Below are positions 7,254 to 14,321 of a stretch of DNA of 14,321 nt, piece by piece; position 1 is the stretch's first letter, and each line of letters begins with the position of its first letter. Made by a program: the position numbers and the translations under genes. A model generated the notes under the pieces. It was not told where the DNA came from and ran no database searches. It saw only the letters and a list, made by a program, of their open reading frames with translations. The DNA is from Candidatus Hydrogenedentes bacterium UBA2224. GTDB taxonomy: Bacteria > Hydrogenedentota > Hydrogenedentia > Hydrogenedentales > SLHB01. Location of the stretch: positions 31,472-45,792 of the forward strand of contig DDYW01000190.1 of the NCBI GenBank assembly GCA_002348185.1, written 5' to 3'.

Positions 7254-10085
7254 ATGCGTGGTATGAACTATCTGTGCGCTGCCGGAATCTTCTTGTGTGG
7301 GGCCTGGCTGGCCGAGGGGGAGCTGGTGGATCATTGGGGGCCGTGCCCGGCGTCTCCCGCGGTGGTGAACACGGTGACGCCGTCGCCGCTTCAGGAGATC
7401 CTCTCGCTTCGCGGCGAGTGGGACTTTGTGACGGACACCCGGCTGATGGGCCGCCACCGCATGGGGAAGGGTCCCGGCTGGAATGAGCCGGATTGGGAAG
7501 GCGTGCGGAAGATCATGGTGCCCGGATGCTGGGAAGCACAGGGCGTGGGCGAGCCCGGCATGAGCACCACCTGGGAGCTGCCGTTCGACTGCATTCCGAG
7601 GCCATTGAATCACCTGTATATGGGGACTGCGCGGTACCGCCGTTCGGTCGAGATTCCAGCGGACTGGTCCGGGAAACGCATCTGGCTGAAGGTGGGGGGG
7701 GTACGGACGGAGGCGTGGTTCTGGGTGAACCAGCAGCGCGTCGCTCATCTGAACACGTACTGCGGCACGTACAAATACGACATCACCGATTTGGTGAACG
7801 CGGGCCAAACGGCGGAGATTGTGGCGACCGTGCGCAACGACACGCCCAGCCGGAAAGGGTGCATGGCGTCGTTCCACCGTTTTGGCGGCATCTATCGCGA
7901 CCTTGAGCTGGAGGCGACGCCGTCCACGTGGGTGGATGATGTCTGGGTACGCAGCGATATCGACAGACGAACCGCTCTGGTGAACGTCAGTGTGCGCAGC
8001 GCGGGCGAGATCAGCGCGGACGCGCTCGCGCTGAAGATCGGCATCACGACCCTTGACGGTGTGCCGGCGGGAACGTTGACGGAGCGCATCACGCTGGACG
8101 AGAACGGCCATGCGGAGGTGGTGTGCGAGGTGCCGCTGACGGAATTCCGGTTGTGGACGCCCGAGACGCCGAACCTTTACCTGGCCGATGTGACGCTGGT
8201 TTCCGGGGAGGCGCCGGTGCATGGCTGGACGGAACGGTTCGGCATGAAGAAACTCGAGGTGCGCGGTGAACAGTTTTACCTCAATGGAAATCCCTGTCTG
8301 TTGCGGGGGTTTGGCGACGACTATGTGTATCCGATGACGCTGATATCGCCTCCGGACAGGGAGGCGCACCGCAAGCACCTGGCAATCGCGCGCGAGGCCG
8401 GGTTCAACTATGTCCGGCAGCACACCCACTGCGAGATTCCGGAGTACTTTGAAGCCGCAGACGAGACCGGCATGATGCTCCAGCCCGAGTTGCCGTATTA
8501 CCACGACATCACCACGGAAGGATTTGAATTCGATCCGCCGCGCGATATTGAGGAGTTGTACCGGCATTACCGGCGTTACGTTTCGTTCGCCTCGTACTCG
8601 ACGGGGAACGAAGGACACCTGGGCAGCCCGCTGGACAGAGAGATTTATGAGTGGGCGAAGGCCACGGATCCCGACCGCATTTTTCAGCACCAGGATGGCG
8701 GCTGCAACACGCGGGAGAATTCCGATTACTATTCGCCCAACGGTTACGGTCTGGCGTCTTCCATTATGCCGTGGGCGCCGGGCACCTTTGATGGACTGGG
8801 CGTGCCGTTCATCGCGCACGAGTACCTGAATCTCGGGATCAAGATGGATCCGCGCATTGCGCCGAAGTTCTCGGGCGCGATACCCGCGCCGCGCAGTCTT
8901 GAGGCCTACGAGGAATCGCTGCACGCGGCGGGACTGGATCGTGCGTGGGGCGACGCCTGTCTCGATGCGGCGCACGCACTGCAGGCGTACTACCAGAAGG
9001 AGGGTCTGGAGCAGGCCCGGCTGGATCCGGCCTGCGACGGCTATTCCTATTGGACAATCGTGGACGTCATGGTCCCCCAGGAAGGCACGTACACGGGGCA
9101 GGGTTACCTGAACGCGTTCTGGGAAACGAAGCCGGGCGGCCTGACTCCGGCAGAGTTCCGCCGGTTTAACGGTCCCACGGCCATTCTGGCGACGTTCCAG
9201 CCGGAGAGCGCCATTGCGGTTTCGTGCGAGGTGTGCACGGCCGCATTCCGGCTCTCGCATTTCGATGCTATGCCGCTGGCGCAAGCCCGTCTCGCGTGGA
9301 CGGTGACAGGCGGGGAACAGACGCTGGCCTCCGGCGTGATCGGGGCGTTCGATGCGGCGCCGGGCGCGGTACAGGATGTGGGTGGGTGCGAATTCATCGT
9401 TCCTGAACTCGAAGCTCCGGTCCATGCGAAGTTGGAAGTGCGGCTCGAGGGGACGGAGATCTCGAACTCGTGGGACCTCTGGTTCTTTCCGAAACGCGCG
9501 GAGGGGAGAGGGGAAGGGCTCGCGGTGACGGAAGACCTGTACGAGACGCTTTCGGCACGGTATCCCGGCATTGCGGCGGCCGGCACTCCGGGGGCCGAGT
9601 CGGCCCGGCTCGTCATCGGTTCGTGGGACCATCCCGCGCTTCTGGATGCGGTGGCCCGGGGGGCGCGCGGGCTCATGATTGGGCCGGCCGGCGGCGCACC
9701 CAACGTCCGCCTGGGATGGTGGTGGCTGGGCAATCAGTTGGGCACCGTGTTTGCTGACCATCCCGTGTTTGGGGATTTTCCCCATGATGGGAAACTGTCG
9801 CCGTTGTGGTTCCGCCTGATCAAGGAGGGTCTCGCGCTGCCCATCGCGCCTGAGTATGGAGAGTTCACGTATCTGGCGGTCGGAGAAGGGCAGAAACAGT
9901 ATTTTACGTACATCTGCCAGAAGCAGGACGACGCCGGCGGTCCGTTGCTGATGACGCGCGGCGTGGACCTGCTCGCGGATACCCCGGAAGGCGCGTATCT
10001 GCTGGACGCGATGATCGACTACGCGCTGAGCGATGCATTCGTTGACGCGCTGCCTGCGAAGCCGAAAACCGGATCCAGAGGCTAG
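7254..10085 (+). CDS. Secreted glycoside hydrolase family 2 enzyme
   Basis: 943 residues from the ATG at 7254, which has GGGAG (7239-7243) ten bases upstream; an ATG three codons on is an alternative. Residues 1 to about 20 form a signal peptide ending AWLA. The sugar-binding jelly-roll domain covers about 50-220 (LRGEWDF near 56, FGGIYRDLELEATP near 211). The Ig-like domain covers about 225-328 and the TIM barrel about 329-640. The general acid/base is probably E453 in STGNEG and the nucleophile E523 in FIAHEY, 70 residues apart. NYVRQHTHCEIPEYF and FEAADETGM are typical of the barrel. About 300 further residues follow, with LVIGSWDHPALLDAVARGA, a WWWLGNQLG stretch and GDFPHDG (from 840). 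It should cleave beta-linked sugars such as galactose, glucuronate or mannose outside the cytoplasm by a retaining mechanism; which one cannot be told. Confidence 0.9.
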   Translation: MRGMNYLCAAGIFLCGAWLAEGELVDHWGPCPASPAVVNTVTPSPLQEILSLRGEWDFVTDTRLMGRHRMGKGPGWNEPDWEGVRKIMVPGCWEAQGVGEPGMSTTWELPFDCIPRPLNHLYMGTARYRRSVEIPADWSGKRIWLKVGGVRTEAWFWVNQQRVAHLNTYCGTYKYDITDLVNAGQTAEIVATVRNDTPSRKGCMASFHRFGGIYRDLELEATPSTWVDDVWVRSDIDRRTALVNVSVRSAGEISADALALKIGITTLDGVPAGTLTERITLDENGHAEVVCEVPLTEFRLWTPETPNLYLADVTLVSGEAPVHGWTERFGMKKLEVRGEQFYLNGNPCLLRGFGDDYVYPMTLISPPDREAHRKHLAIAREAGFNYVRQHTHCEIPEYFEAADETGMMLQPELPYYHDITTEGFEFDPPRDIEELYRHYRRYVSFASYSTGNEGHLGSPLDREIYEWAKATDPDRIFQHQDGGCNTRENSDYYSPNGYGLASSIMPWAPGTFDGLGVPFIAHEYLNLGIKMDPRIAPKFSGAIPAPRSLEAYEESLHAAGLDRAWGDACLDAAHALQAYYQKEGLEQARLDPACDGYSYWTIVDVMVPQEGTYTGQGYLNAFWETKPGGLTPAEFRRFNGPTAILATFQPESAIAVSCEVCTAAFRLSHFDAMPLAQARLAWTVTGGEQTLASGVIGAFDAAPGAVQDVGGCEFIVPELEAPVHAKLEVRLEGTEISNSWDLWFFPKRAEGRGEGLAVTEDLYETLSARYPGIAAAGTPGAESARLVIGSWDHPALLDAVARGARGLMIGPAGGAPNVRLGWWWLGNQLGTVFADHPVFGDFPHDGKLSPLWFRLIKEGLALPIAPEYGEFTYLAVGEGQKQYFTYICQKQDDAGGPLLMTRGVDLLADTPEGAYLLDAMIDYALSDAFVDALPAKPKTGSRG

Positions 10086-10093
10086 AACAGGTG

Positions 10094-10118
10094 CGCCCGG
10101 GCGAAAAACGCCCGCGGA
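10094..10118. terminator. Short hairpin between convergent genes
   Basis: The 33-base gap between the GH2 stop and the minus-strand gene end contains CGGGCG (10098-10103), AAAAA, CGCCCG (10109-10114). This 6-bp GC stem with a five-base loop could act for both converging transcripts. Neither side has a T-tract, so termination is only suggested. Confidence 0.35.
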
Positions 10119-10964
10119 TCACAGTTTTCCGAGCGCGAAGAGCTGATTTTTGGCAGACATGCTGAAGGGATTGGAGTAGTGGTAGACCTGCGTCTTCTCC
10201 TCGCCATCGACGAGCACGGGGGTGGGCTGTTCGACGACGAAGTCAGCGAATCCGGGCGCGTTGAATGCAATGAACGCGAGGCTGAGGCAGTCGATGGGCG
10301 GGTCATACCGTTTTGAGAGGTCCGGATACGCGATAGGGCCGGTGTCGACCTGGTAGATCTGGTTTTCAAGGCTGATGTTCATGGTTTTCGTGGGACACTC
10401 GATGATGGCGCGGAGTCCGGTTTCCTCGTTCCAGAGCGTGGTCTGCGACACGATGGGGATGGCCGCGGCGGTGGCGTCGCGGATTTGTTCCCAGGTCTCA
10501 AGGAGGGACACGGTCGGCGCCAGGCGGAGTTGGAGCTGGGGCTCGCCCCACATCTCTTCCACGGGCTTGACCGTGCGGTACCGGTCGTTGATGCGAGCGG
10601 GGCGCCGGAAGGTCAGGTAGTGGCCATCGCCGAGGATCGGCAGGAAATCGTAGTTGTCCTGCGAGAAAAGGTCCTTTTCGGCGAAGGTGTGTTCGCTCTT
10701 GCACGATGCGCACTGGTAGTAATCGGTCCAAACGCCGGCGGCATCGTCGATGAGGCGGGTGCGGCTTTCGACCCAGAACCGGACGGCGTTGAGCGGCGCG
10801 GTGTTGCAGATGAAGGAGAGTCCGTAGTCGAGGGGGGGCATGGCCAGTCCGGAGTCCGGGGTTTCGGATGCGGGCTGGGTTTCCGCCGCGTGCGGAATTC
10901 CCGTGTGAAGAGCCGCGGCTCCGGCGGCCGCCGCCAGCAATGCCTCACGCCGTGTCGTTTTCAT
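10119..10964 (-). CDS. Unrecognised exported protein with a Tat-like signal
   Basis: 281 residues. The ATG at 10964 was chosen because AAAGGAAA lies five to six bases before it and the product then opens with MKTTRREALLAAAAGAAAL, a twin-arginine-like signal with an Ala-rich core ending near HAA at 25-27. An earlier in-frame ATG at 11006 overlaps the upstream stop as ATGA but lacks a ribosome binding site and would bury the signal. The mature part has one CxxC pair (C85, C88 in YYQCASCKSEH), a lone C53, several Tyr/Trp-rich stretches and no membrane segment. Regularly alternating hydrophobic stretches suggest mostly beta structure. It follows the sialidase-fold gene by 38 nt on the same strand, so the two are likely co-transcribed. 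I do not recognise the family and assign no function. A single CxxC could bind metal or form a disulfide. Confidence 0.75.
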   Translation of the reverse strand: MKTTRREALLAAAAGAAALHTGIPHAAETQPASETPDSGLAMPPLDYGLSFICNTAPLNAVRFWVESRTRLIDDAAGVWTDYYQCASCKSEHTFAEKDLFSQDNYDFLPILGDGHYLTFRRPARINDRYRTVKPVEEMWGEPQLQLRLAPTVSLLETWEQIRDATAAAIPIVSQTTLWNEETGLRAIIECPTKTMNISLENQIYQVDTGPIAYPDLSKRYDPPIDCLSLAFIAFNAPGFADFVVEQPTPVLVDGEEKTQVYHYSNPFSMSAKNQLFALGKL

Positions 10965-11002
10965 GATGATTTCCTTTGCGCCGCTGTGGTTGGTGCCCAT
11001 CG

Positions 11003-12031
11003 TCATTCATAAAACCACGTGGCCGGCAGGATCTTGAGCTGGAGCGACAGCCCGCCGGTGTAATTGAAATAGGTGAGGTACGCCTGATCGGCGAGCCAGG
11101 TCACGGCGGGATACGCCCAGGCGTCGCCGGGGGCCTCTTCGATATTGCGGAATGCTTCCCAGGTTTTCGCCTCGTCCTTCGAGATGGCCGCGGTGAGCGG
11201 GTTCCGGTTTGACGCCCCCGGGTTGTGGTTCCAGATGGCGAGCAGATGGCCGGTCGTGGGGATGCGGCTGATGGACACGGGCGCGGCGGTTCCGGCCAGG
11301 GCGGTGGGTTCGGGCGCGCTCCAGGTCTCGCCGCCATCGGTCGAGAGGCTCTGATACTGGCCGCCGAGCCCGGTTCGCATCAACATCAGCACACGGCCGT
11401 CCTTCAGCTCGATACAGGCGGGTTCCCAGCAGCCGTCTCCGGGCCGGACCCGCTGCGATGCGCGCCAGGTCTCGCCGTCATCGTCCGAGAGGTAACAGTA
11501 GCTGTCGTTGCCTTCCCAGGCTTCGAGGAGGATGCGTCCGGACGTTAGCCGGAGGGCACGCCCGTTGGTAAGACCGGTGTACTTGGCGTCGGGGCTGAGC
11601 TGTTTGGGGTTGATCCAGGTCTGGCCTTCGTCGGCGGAGGTGCGCATCATGACGCGGCAGTCGCTGCTTTCGCTGTTTTTCTGGCAATAGAAGAGGGCGA
11701 TGCGCTCATCGCGCAGGCGCAGGAAATTGACTTCCATGACATTGCACCCGCCGTCATTCTCAACCAGGGTGACCTTTTCGCTCCAGGAACGGCCGCCGTC
11801 CGCCGACCGCTTCCCGGAGATGCGGGCGGGGCCATGGTCCGCGCCATCGCCCGCGTAGAATTCGGTCCACCCGAGCAGAAGGGAGCCGTCCTTGAGGGGA
11901 ATGATGGCGGCTTCGCTGTTGCGCGGGTTCTGCAGCCCGACGGGAGCGACGACCAGGTGAAAGGGGGCTTCGGCGTCCGCGGCGGCCCAGGGGCCCATGA
12001 CGGCGGCGACGCACAGCAACAAAGACAGCAT
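11003..12031 (-). CDS. Exported BNR/Asp-box sialidase-fold protein
   Basis: 342 residues from the ATG at 12031, preceded by AGGAG at good spacing. Residues 1-20 are a signal peptide (cleavage near AAADA); it lacks the usual positive charge at its start. Asp-box motifs (SxDxGxxW) occur at 76-83, 132-139, 182-189 and 230-237, and a degenerate one at 284-291 (SKDEAKTW, Gly replaced by Ala). The spacing fits a six-bladed sialidase propeller, and the length suits a single-domain BNR_2 protein. Possible arginine-triad residues are R37 (NPRNSEA), R219 (LMLMRTG) and R276 (NRNPLT). The classical F/YRIP motif is absent, so cleavage of sialic acid is not assured; related BNR_2 proteins in environmental bacteria act on, or only bind, other sugars. 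First gene of a probable two-gene unit with the Tat-signal protein downstream, transcribed from the divergent region shared with the Kelch gene. Confidence 0.85.
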   Translation of the reverse strand: MLSLLLCVAAVMGPWAAADAEAPFHLVVAPVGLQNPRNSEAAIIPLKDGSLLLGWTEFYAGDGADHGPARISGKRSADGGRSWSEKVTLVENDGGCNVMEVNFLRLRDERIALFYCQKNSESSDCRVMMRTSADEGQTWINPKQLSPDAKYTGLTNGRALRLTSGRILLEAWEGNDSYCYLSDDDGETWRASQRVRPGDGCWEPACIELKDGRVLMLMRTGLGGQYQSLSTDGGETWSAPEPTALAGTAAPVSISRIPTTGHLLAIWNHNPGASNRNPLTAAISKDEAKTWEAFRNIEEAPGDAWAYPAVTWLADQAYLTYFNYTGGLSLQLKILPATWFYE

Positions 12032-12055
12032 GATTTGGCACTCCTGTGTTGGAAC

Positions 12056-12065
12056 GTGAGCTCAC
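12056..12065. promoter_or_regulatory. Perfect palindrome, possible operator
   Basis: GTGAGCTCAC equals its own reverse complement. It lies about 20 bases downstream of the predicted transcription start of the sialidase-fold gene, where a bound repressor could block transcription. The half site GTGAG also occurs in some LacI-family operators, but no regulator gene is present in the window and a 10-bp palindrome can arise by chance. Confidence 0.3.
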
Positions 12066-12092
12066 CCCGGCGATACACGCCGTACCCCAATC

Positions 12093-12121
12093 ACTATGCG
12101 CACGAATGCGGGACTTATCAA
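12093..12121 (-). promoter_or_regulatory. Promoter for the sialidase-fold / Tat-protein unit
   Basis: Read on the minus strand, TTGATA (12121-12116, five of six -35 matches) and CATAGT (12098-12093, four of six -10 matches) are 17 bases apart. Transcription would start near 12086, giving a leader of about 55 nt before the ATG at 12031. The match is by consensus only. Confidence 0.5.
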
Positions 12122-12181
12122 GTCAGGGGCGAGGGGTGGCGTTGTGCAGAGGGTCGTGACAGTGGGGAAGCGGCCCCGTCG

Positions 12182-12210
12182 TTGACGCTCCCCGGCGCCG
12201 GCGTTAGAAT
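12182..12210 (+). promoter_or_regulatory. Promoter for the Kelch gene with a palindromic spacer
   Basis: TTGACG (12182-12187) and TAGAAT (12205-12210) each match the sigma70 consensus at five of six positions and are exactly 17 bases apart, one of the best matches in this GC-rich window. The spacer holds the perfect palindrome CCGGCGCCGG (12192-12201), placed like an operator that a spacer-binding regulator would use. Transcription would start near 12217, about 44 bases before the chosen ATG. Confidence 0.6.
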
Positions 12211-12260
12211 CGACGGCATGTGCAACGGGACTGTGTAATCAGACCTCGATGGGGGCGAAC

Positions 12261-13271
12261 ATGAGAATTCTACTGGGGGGCCTGCTTGTTTTCATGTGCG
12301 GTGCGAGCGCATTCGCGGAGAAGGCGCCGCCCGAGTGGGTGCGGGTGACGGAGTCGGCGGCGTGGTTGCCGCGGGACTCTGCGGGCGAGATGGCGTACGG
12401 CGGGCGTCTGTGGCTCCTGGGCGGGTGGTACCAGTCGTACGAGGCGCCCCCGCGCGACGTCTGGAGTTCGCCCGATGGCAAGGAATGGACGCGCGTGGCC
12501 GAGGCCGTGCCGTGGATTCACAGCGATCTGCCGATGACGATCGCCTTTAATGACCGGATGTGGATCATGGGCGGGTGGCACAACGGGCGCCTGCCGGGGC
12601 ATTCGGCCTCGAACCAGGTGTGGTGGTCGACCGACGGGGCGGCGTGGCAGCAGGCCACGGCCGCGGCGGCCTGGTCGCCGCGGCTCGCGGCCGCGCTGGT
12701 CGAATTCCAGGGGAAGATGTGGCTCCTGGGCGGCACGGAAAACTACTATTTCGGCGACGCGTCGAGCCTGAAGAACGACGTGTGGTGTTCACAGGACGGC
12801 GTGCATTGGGAGCAGGTGACGGCCAACGCGGGATGGCCCGCGCGCGCGTACCACCAGGCGGCCGTGCTCGATGGCAAAATCTACCTGTTCGGCGGGGGCA
12901 ATTACGTGCCGGAATACGCTGCGTTCAACGACGTGTGGATGTCCGAAGACGGCAAAACATGGACCTGTGTGACCGAGTCGGCGCCGTGGCATCCCCGGCT
13001 GTGGTTTTCGTCGGCGGTTTACCGCGACCGGATGTGGGTGCTGGGGGGCTGGTCAAACAACCCGTCCAAGAACTGGGACGACGTCTGGTATTCGAAAGAC
13101 GGCGCGTCCTGGACGCCTCTGAAGGCGGGCGCCACCTGGCGCGAACGCCACGAGCACTCGGTGTTCGTGTTTGACGACAAGCTCTGGGTGGCGGCCGGCA
13201 TGATTCCGCCGCTGAACAATGAAGTCTGGTCGCTGTATCTTCCGCCCGACTGGTTCGCGGACGAGGAATAG
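12261..13271 (+). CDS. Secreted six-bladed Kelch / Asp-box propeller protein
   Basis: 336 residues. The ATG at 12261 is preferred because GGGGGCG (12251-12257) stands before it and the signal peptide (residues 1-19, ending ASAFA) then starts directly; an in-frame ATG at 12249 would add four residues but has no binding site. After the signal come six repeats of about 50 residues, each with a Kelch-type hydrophobic-GG motif (54-55, 104-105, 157-158, 211-212, 262-263, and AG at 312-313). Five repeats also carry SxDGxxW (70-76, 123-129, 177-183, 228-234, 278-284), followed by a W-P/R-type turn. A lone strand at 25-40 (WVRVTESAAWLPR) would close the last blade. No catalytic residues are evident, so it may bind a sugar or protein; some Kelch propellers are enzymes such as galactose oxidase, but that copper site was not recognised. 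It faces the DUF1080 gene tail to tail, 19 nt apart. Confidence 0.85.
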   Translation: MRILLGGLLVFMCGASAFAEKAPPEWVRVTESAAWLPRDSAGEMAYGGRLWLLGGWYQSYEAPPRDVWSSPDGKEWTRVAEAVPWIHSDLPMTIAFNDRMWIMGGWHNGRLPGHSASNQVWWSTDGAAWQQATAAAAWSPRLAAALVEFQGKMWLLGGTENYYFGDASSLKNDVWCSQDGVHWEQVTANAGWPARAYHQAAVLDGKIYLFGGGNYVPEYAAFNDVWMSEDGKTWTCVTESAPWHPRLWFSSAVYRDRMWVLGGWSNNPSKNWDDVWYSKDGASWTPLKAGATWRERHEHSVFVFDDKLWVAAGMIPPLNNEVWSLYLPPDWFADEE

Positions 13272-13290
13272 GCCGCCGGGCCTTCGCCGG

Positions 13291-14028
13291 TTAGGGTTGC
13301 ACAAGCGGCGCGATCTGTTCGGGGGCGATGACGCCGGAGGGCAGCTCCAGGATGCGGATGTTGCGGAAGTGGATTTCCGCGCCCTCAGATTCCAGGCAGA
13401 GGTAGCCTTTCTTCACGGAAGAGCCACTGATGCCGTTGACGAATTTTCCGTTTACGGCGAGCTTGATGACGCCATCAACGCAGACCACGTCGTAGACGTT
13501 CCATTCGCCCTTGCCCTTGCAGCGGTTCTCGATGGATTTGCTGCGGCTGCCCCGGGGGTTGTCGGGAATGGTGACAGCGCCGTTCGCGCCGAACAGTTCA
13601 CCGTGCACGTAGGCGATGGGGGGCAGCTCGCCGTCAGCGCCCTTGTTCAGGTTGACCCAGTCGAGCTCGAGCATCTGCACCTCGACGCCTTTGGGCAGTT
13701 GAGCCCCCTCGGGGACGGCGCCCTCGCTCCACACGAACACGCCGGAGTTTCCGCCCGCTTCCATGTGCCGCCATTCGATGTGGAGAATGAAGTTCTCGTA
13801 CTGTTTTTCGCTGCGCATGACGCCGATGGGATGGCCGCTGCACACGAGGAGTCCATCGCGCGCGGACCAGGTGTCTCCGGCGGTGTTCACATTGACCCAG
13901 CCGGTCAGATCGGCGCCGTTGAAGAGGTCGACCCATTGCGGCGTCTCGACGGGCTCCTGGGCCAGGGCGTGGCCGGTGAGAATCACGAGAACGGCTGCTG
14001 CGAGCAGGACTGCGTGGTGTTTCATCAT
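13291..14028 (-). CDS. Secreted DUF1080 (3-keto-disaccharide hydrolase family) protein
   Basis: 245 residues from the ATG at 14028; a second ATG directly after it (14025) is equally possible, being seven bases from AGAGGA. The open frame continues upstream to 14247, but that part is Arg/Pro-rich and would bury the signal peptide (residues 1-23, cleavage after ALA). The mature protein is one DUF1080 domain (about 30-228): an opening WVDLFNGADLTGW, then W54SARDG, then YENFILHIEWRHMEAGGNSGVFVW (76-100), then KGEWNVYDVVCVDG (173-186) and a closing strand EGAEIHFRNIRILEL. These are the family signatures and the length is normal for a single-domain member. The family is a lectin-like beta sandwich; some members hydrolyse 3-keto-glycosides. 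Whether this one is an enzyme or a binder is unknown. It probably acts on glycan products in the periplasm or outside. Confidence 0.9.
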   Translation of the reverse strand: MMKHHAVLLAAAVLVILTGHALAQEPVETPQWVDLFNGADLTGWVNVNTAGDTWSARDGLLVCSGHPIGVMRSEKQYENFILHIEWRHMEAGGNSGVFVWSEGAVPEGAQLPKGVEVQMLELDWVNLNKGADGELPPIAYVHGELFGANGAVTIPDNPRGSRSKSIENRCKGKGEWNVYDVVCVDGVIKLAVNGKFVNGISGSSVKKGYLCLESEGAEIHFRNIRILELPSGVIAPEQIAPLVQP

Positions 14029-14321
14029 CGTATCCTCTGTAGTTGGACCGGCTGGCGGTCGATCGGGACGTCTTTCCCATACTACCGCAAGCAGGAAGTG
14101 AGAATCGATTCCCGGCCTTTTCCGAATCGCCGGATAACATGAGGAAATCTGCGCGAGGCCAATGGCGGTGGAGACGGCGACACACGGAGGTCTGCGGTTG
14201 AACAGGTCTCTGGTGCGCCAACGGCGCGAAAGATACGCGCCGATCATGGTAGCCGAGTCTACATCACGCCCCGTACAACGGTTGTAGAATTTCGCGGCGT
14301 TGTCCCCCGCTGGCGGGGGTG
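14029..14321. other. Gene-free 3' end of the window
   Basis: These 293 bases hold the upstream region of the DUF1080 gene. No complete gene with a ribosome binding site was seen. Minus-strand TAGTAT (14084-14079) is a possible -10 box for the DUF1080 gene but has no good -35 box. On the plus strand TAGAAT (14285-14290) resembles a -10 box, also without a partner. At the end, CCCCCG (14304-14309), CTGG, CGGGGG (14314-14319) form a GC-rich hairpin next to the window edge. Confidence 0.6.

Larger units (their letters stand above)
12032..12260. other. Divergent regulatory region
   Basis: This 229-base gap separates the minus-strand sialidase-fold unit from the plus-strand Kelch gene. It carries one promoter candidate for each direction (given separately) and two perfect 10-bp palindromes: GTGAGCTCAC (12056-12065) in the leader of the sialidase-fold gene, and CCGGCGCCGG (12192-12201) inside the promoter of the Kelch gene. 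No small gene with a ribosome binding site was seen. Confidence 0.7.

Noticed and set aside
7028..7486. A 152-codon + strand frame reading MDGMDGMDGVNRVNRVN through the minisatellite.
   Set aside because: No ribosome binding site, it begins inside the hairpin, and it runs out of frame into the GH2 gene. The peptide repeat is a by-product of the 9-bp unit.
7182..9785. An 867-codon minus-strand open frame opposite the GH2 gene.
   Set aside because: The + strand product has clear GH2 motifs and catalytic glutamates; the antisense product is low-complexity and basic.
10965..11006. An earlier start for the Tat-signal protein, overlapping the upstream stop as ATGA.
   Set aside because: It lacks a ribosome binding site and moves the RR motif about 20 residues inward; the ATG at 10964 has AAAGGAAA at good spacing.
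13219..14142. A 307-codon + strand frame opposite the DUF1080 gene.
   Set aside because: It overlaps the end of the Kelch gene, has no recognised domain, and lies opposite a well-supported DUF1080 gene.
14029..14247. A 73-residue N-terminal extension of the DUF1080 protein.
   Set aside because: The extra part is Arg/Pro-rich, unrelated to the family, and would hide a clean signal peptide with its own ribosome binding site.
14285..14290. TAGAAT as a promoter -10 box for a gene beyond the window.
   Set aside because: No acceptable -35 box stands 16-18 bases upstream and no downstream gene is visible.

Overview
The window is GC-rich DNA, by eye well above 60% in the genes. Every complete gene encodes a protein with an export signal, and the families are typical of large-genome environmental bacteria that degrade polymers: M6 protease, GH2, BNR sialidase fold, Kelch propeller and DUF1080. 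DUF1080 proteins and modular anchored proteins with WRR-type repeats fit Candidatus Hydrogenedentota, Lentisphaerota or Planctomycetota. That placement is inference; there is no rRNA or other phylogenetic marker here.

Layout. (1) 1-198: the 3' end of an unrecognised gene, + strand. (2) 199-583: a gene-free leader with a good sigma70-type promoter (454-482). (3) 584-6991: a 2135-residue secreted M6-type metalloprotease. Its order is signal peptide, M6 propeptide and catalytic domain (HENGH), two BACON-like domains, a Kre9-like domain, a jelly-roll domain, seven WRR repeat modules, a C-terminal region and a membrane tail. The fifth WRR module is split by a cohesin-like domain of about 200 residues. 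(4) 6992-7253: a 16-bp perfect hairpin, then two 9-bp minisatellites. (5) 7254-10085: a secreted GH2 glycosidase. (6) 10119-12031, minus strand: a two-gene unit of a BNR/Asp-box sialidase-fold protein followed 38 nt later by an unrecognised protein with a Tat-like signal. (7) 12032-12260: a divergent promoter region with two well-spaced promoter candidates, one with a perfect 10-bp palindrome in its spacer. (8) 12261-13271, + strand: a six-bladed Kelch propeller that also carries Asp-box-like motifs. (9) 13291-14028, minus strand: a secreted DUF1080 protein. (10) 14029-14321: a gene-free end with a small hairpin.

Function. The GH2 enzyme, the sialidase-fold protein and the DUF1080 protein suggest extracytoplasmic glycan breakdown, and the protease could open the protein part of a glycoprotein or matrix. 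The cohesin-like and repeat modules of the protease suggest display or attachment at the cell surface. No transporter, regulator, sulfatase, SusC/SusD pair, CRISPR array, transposase or RNA gene was found. Substrates cannot be read from the sequence.
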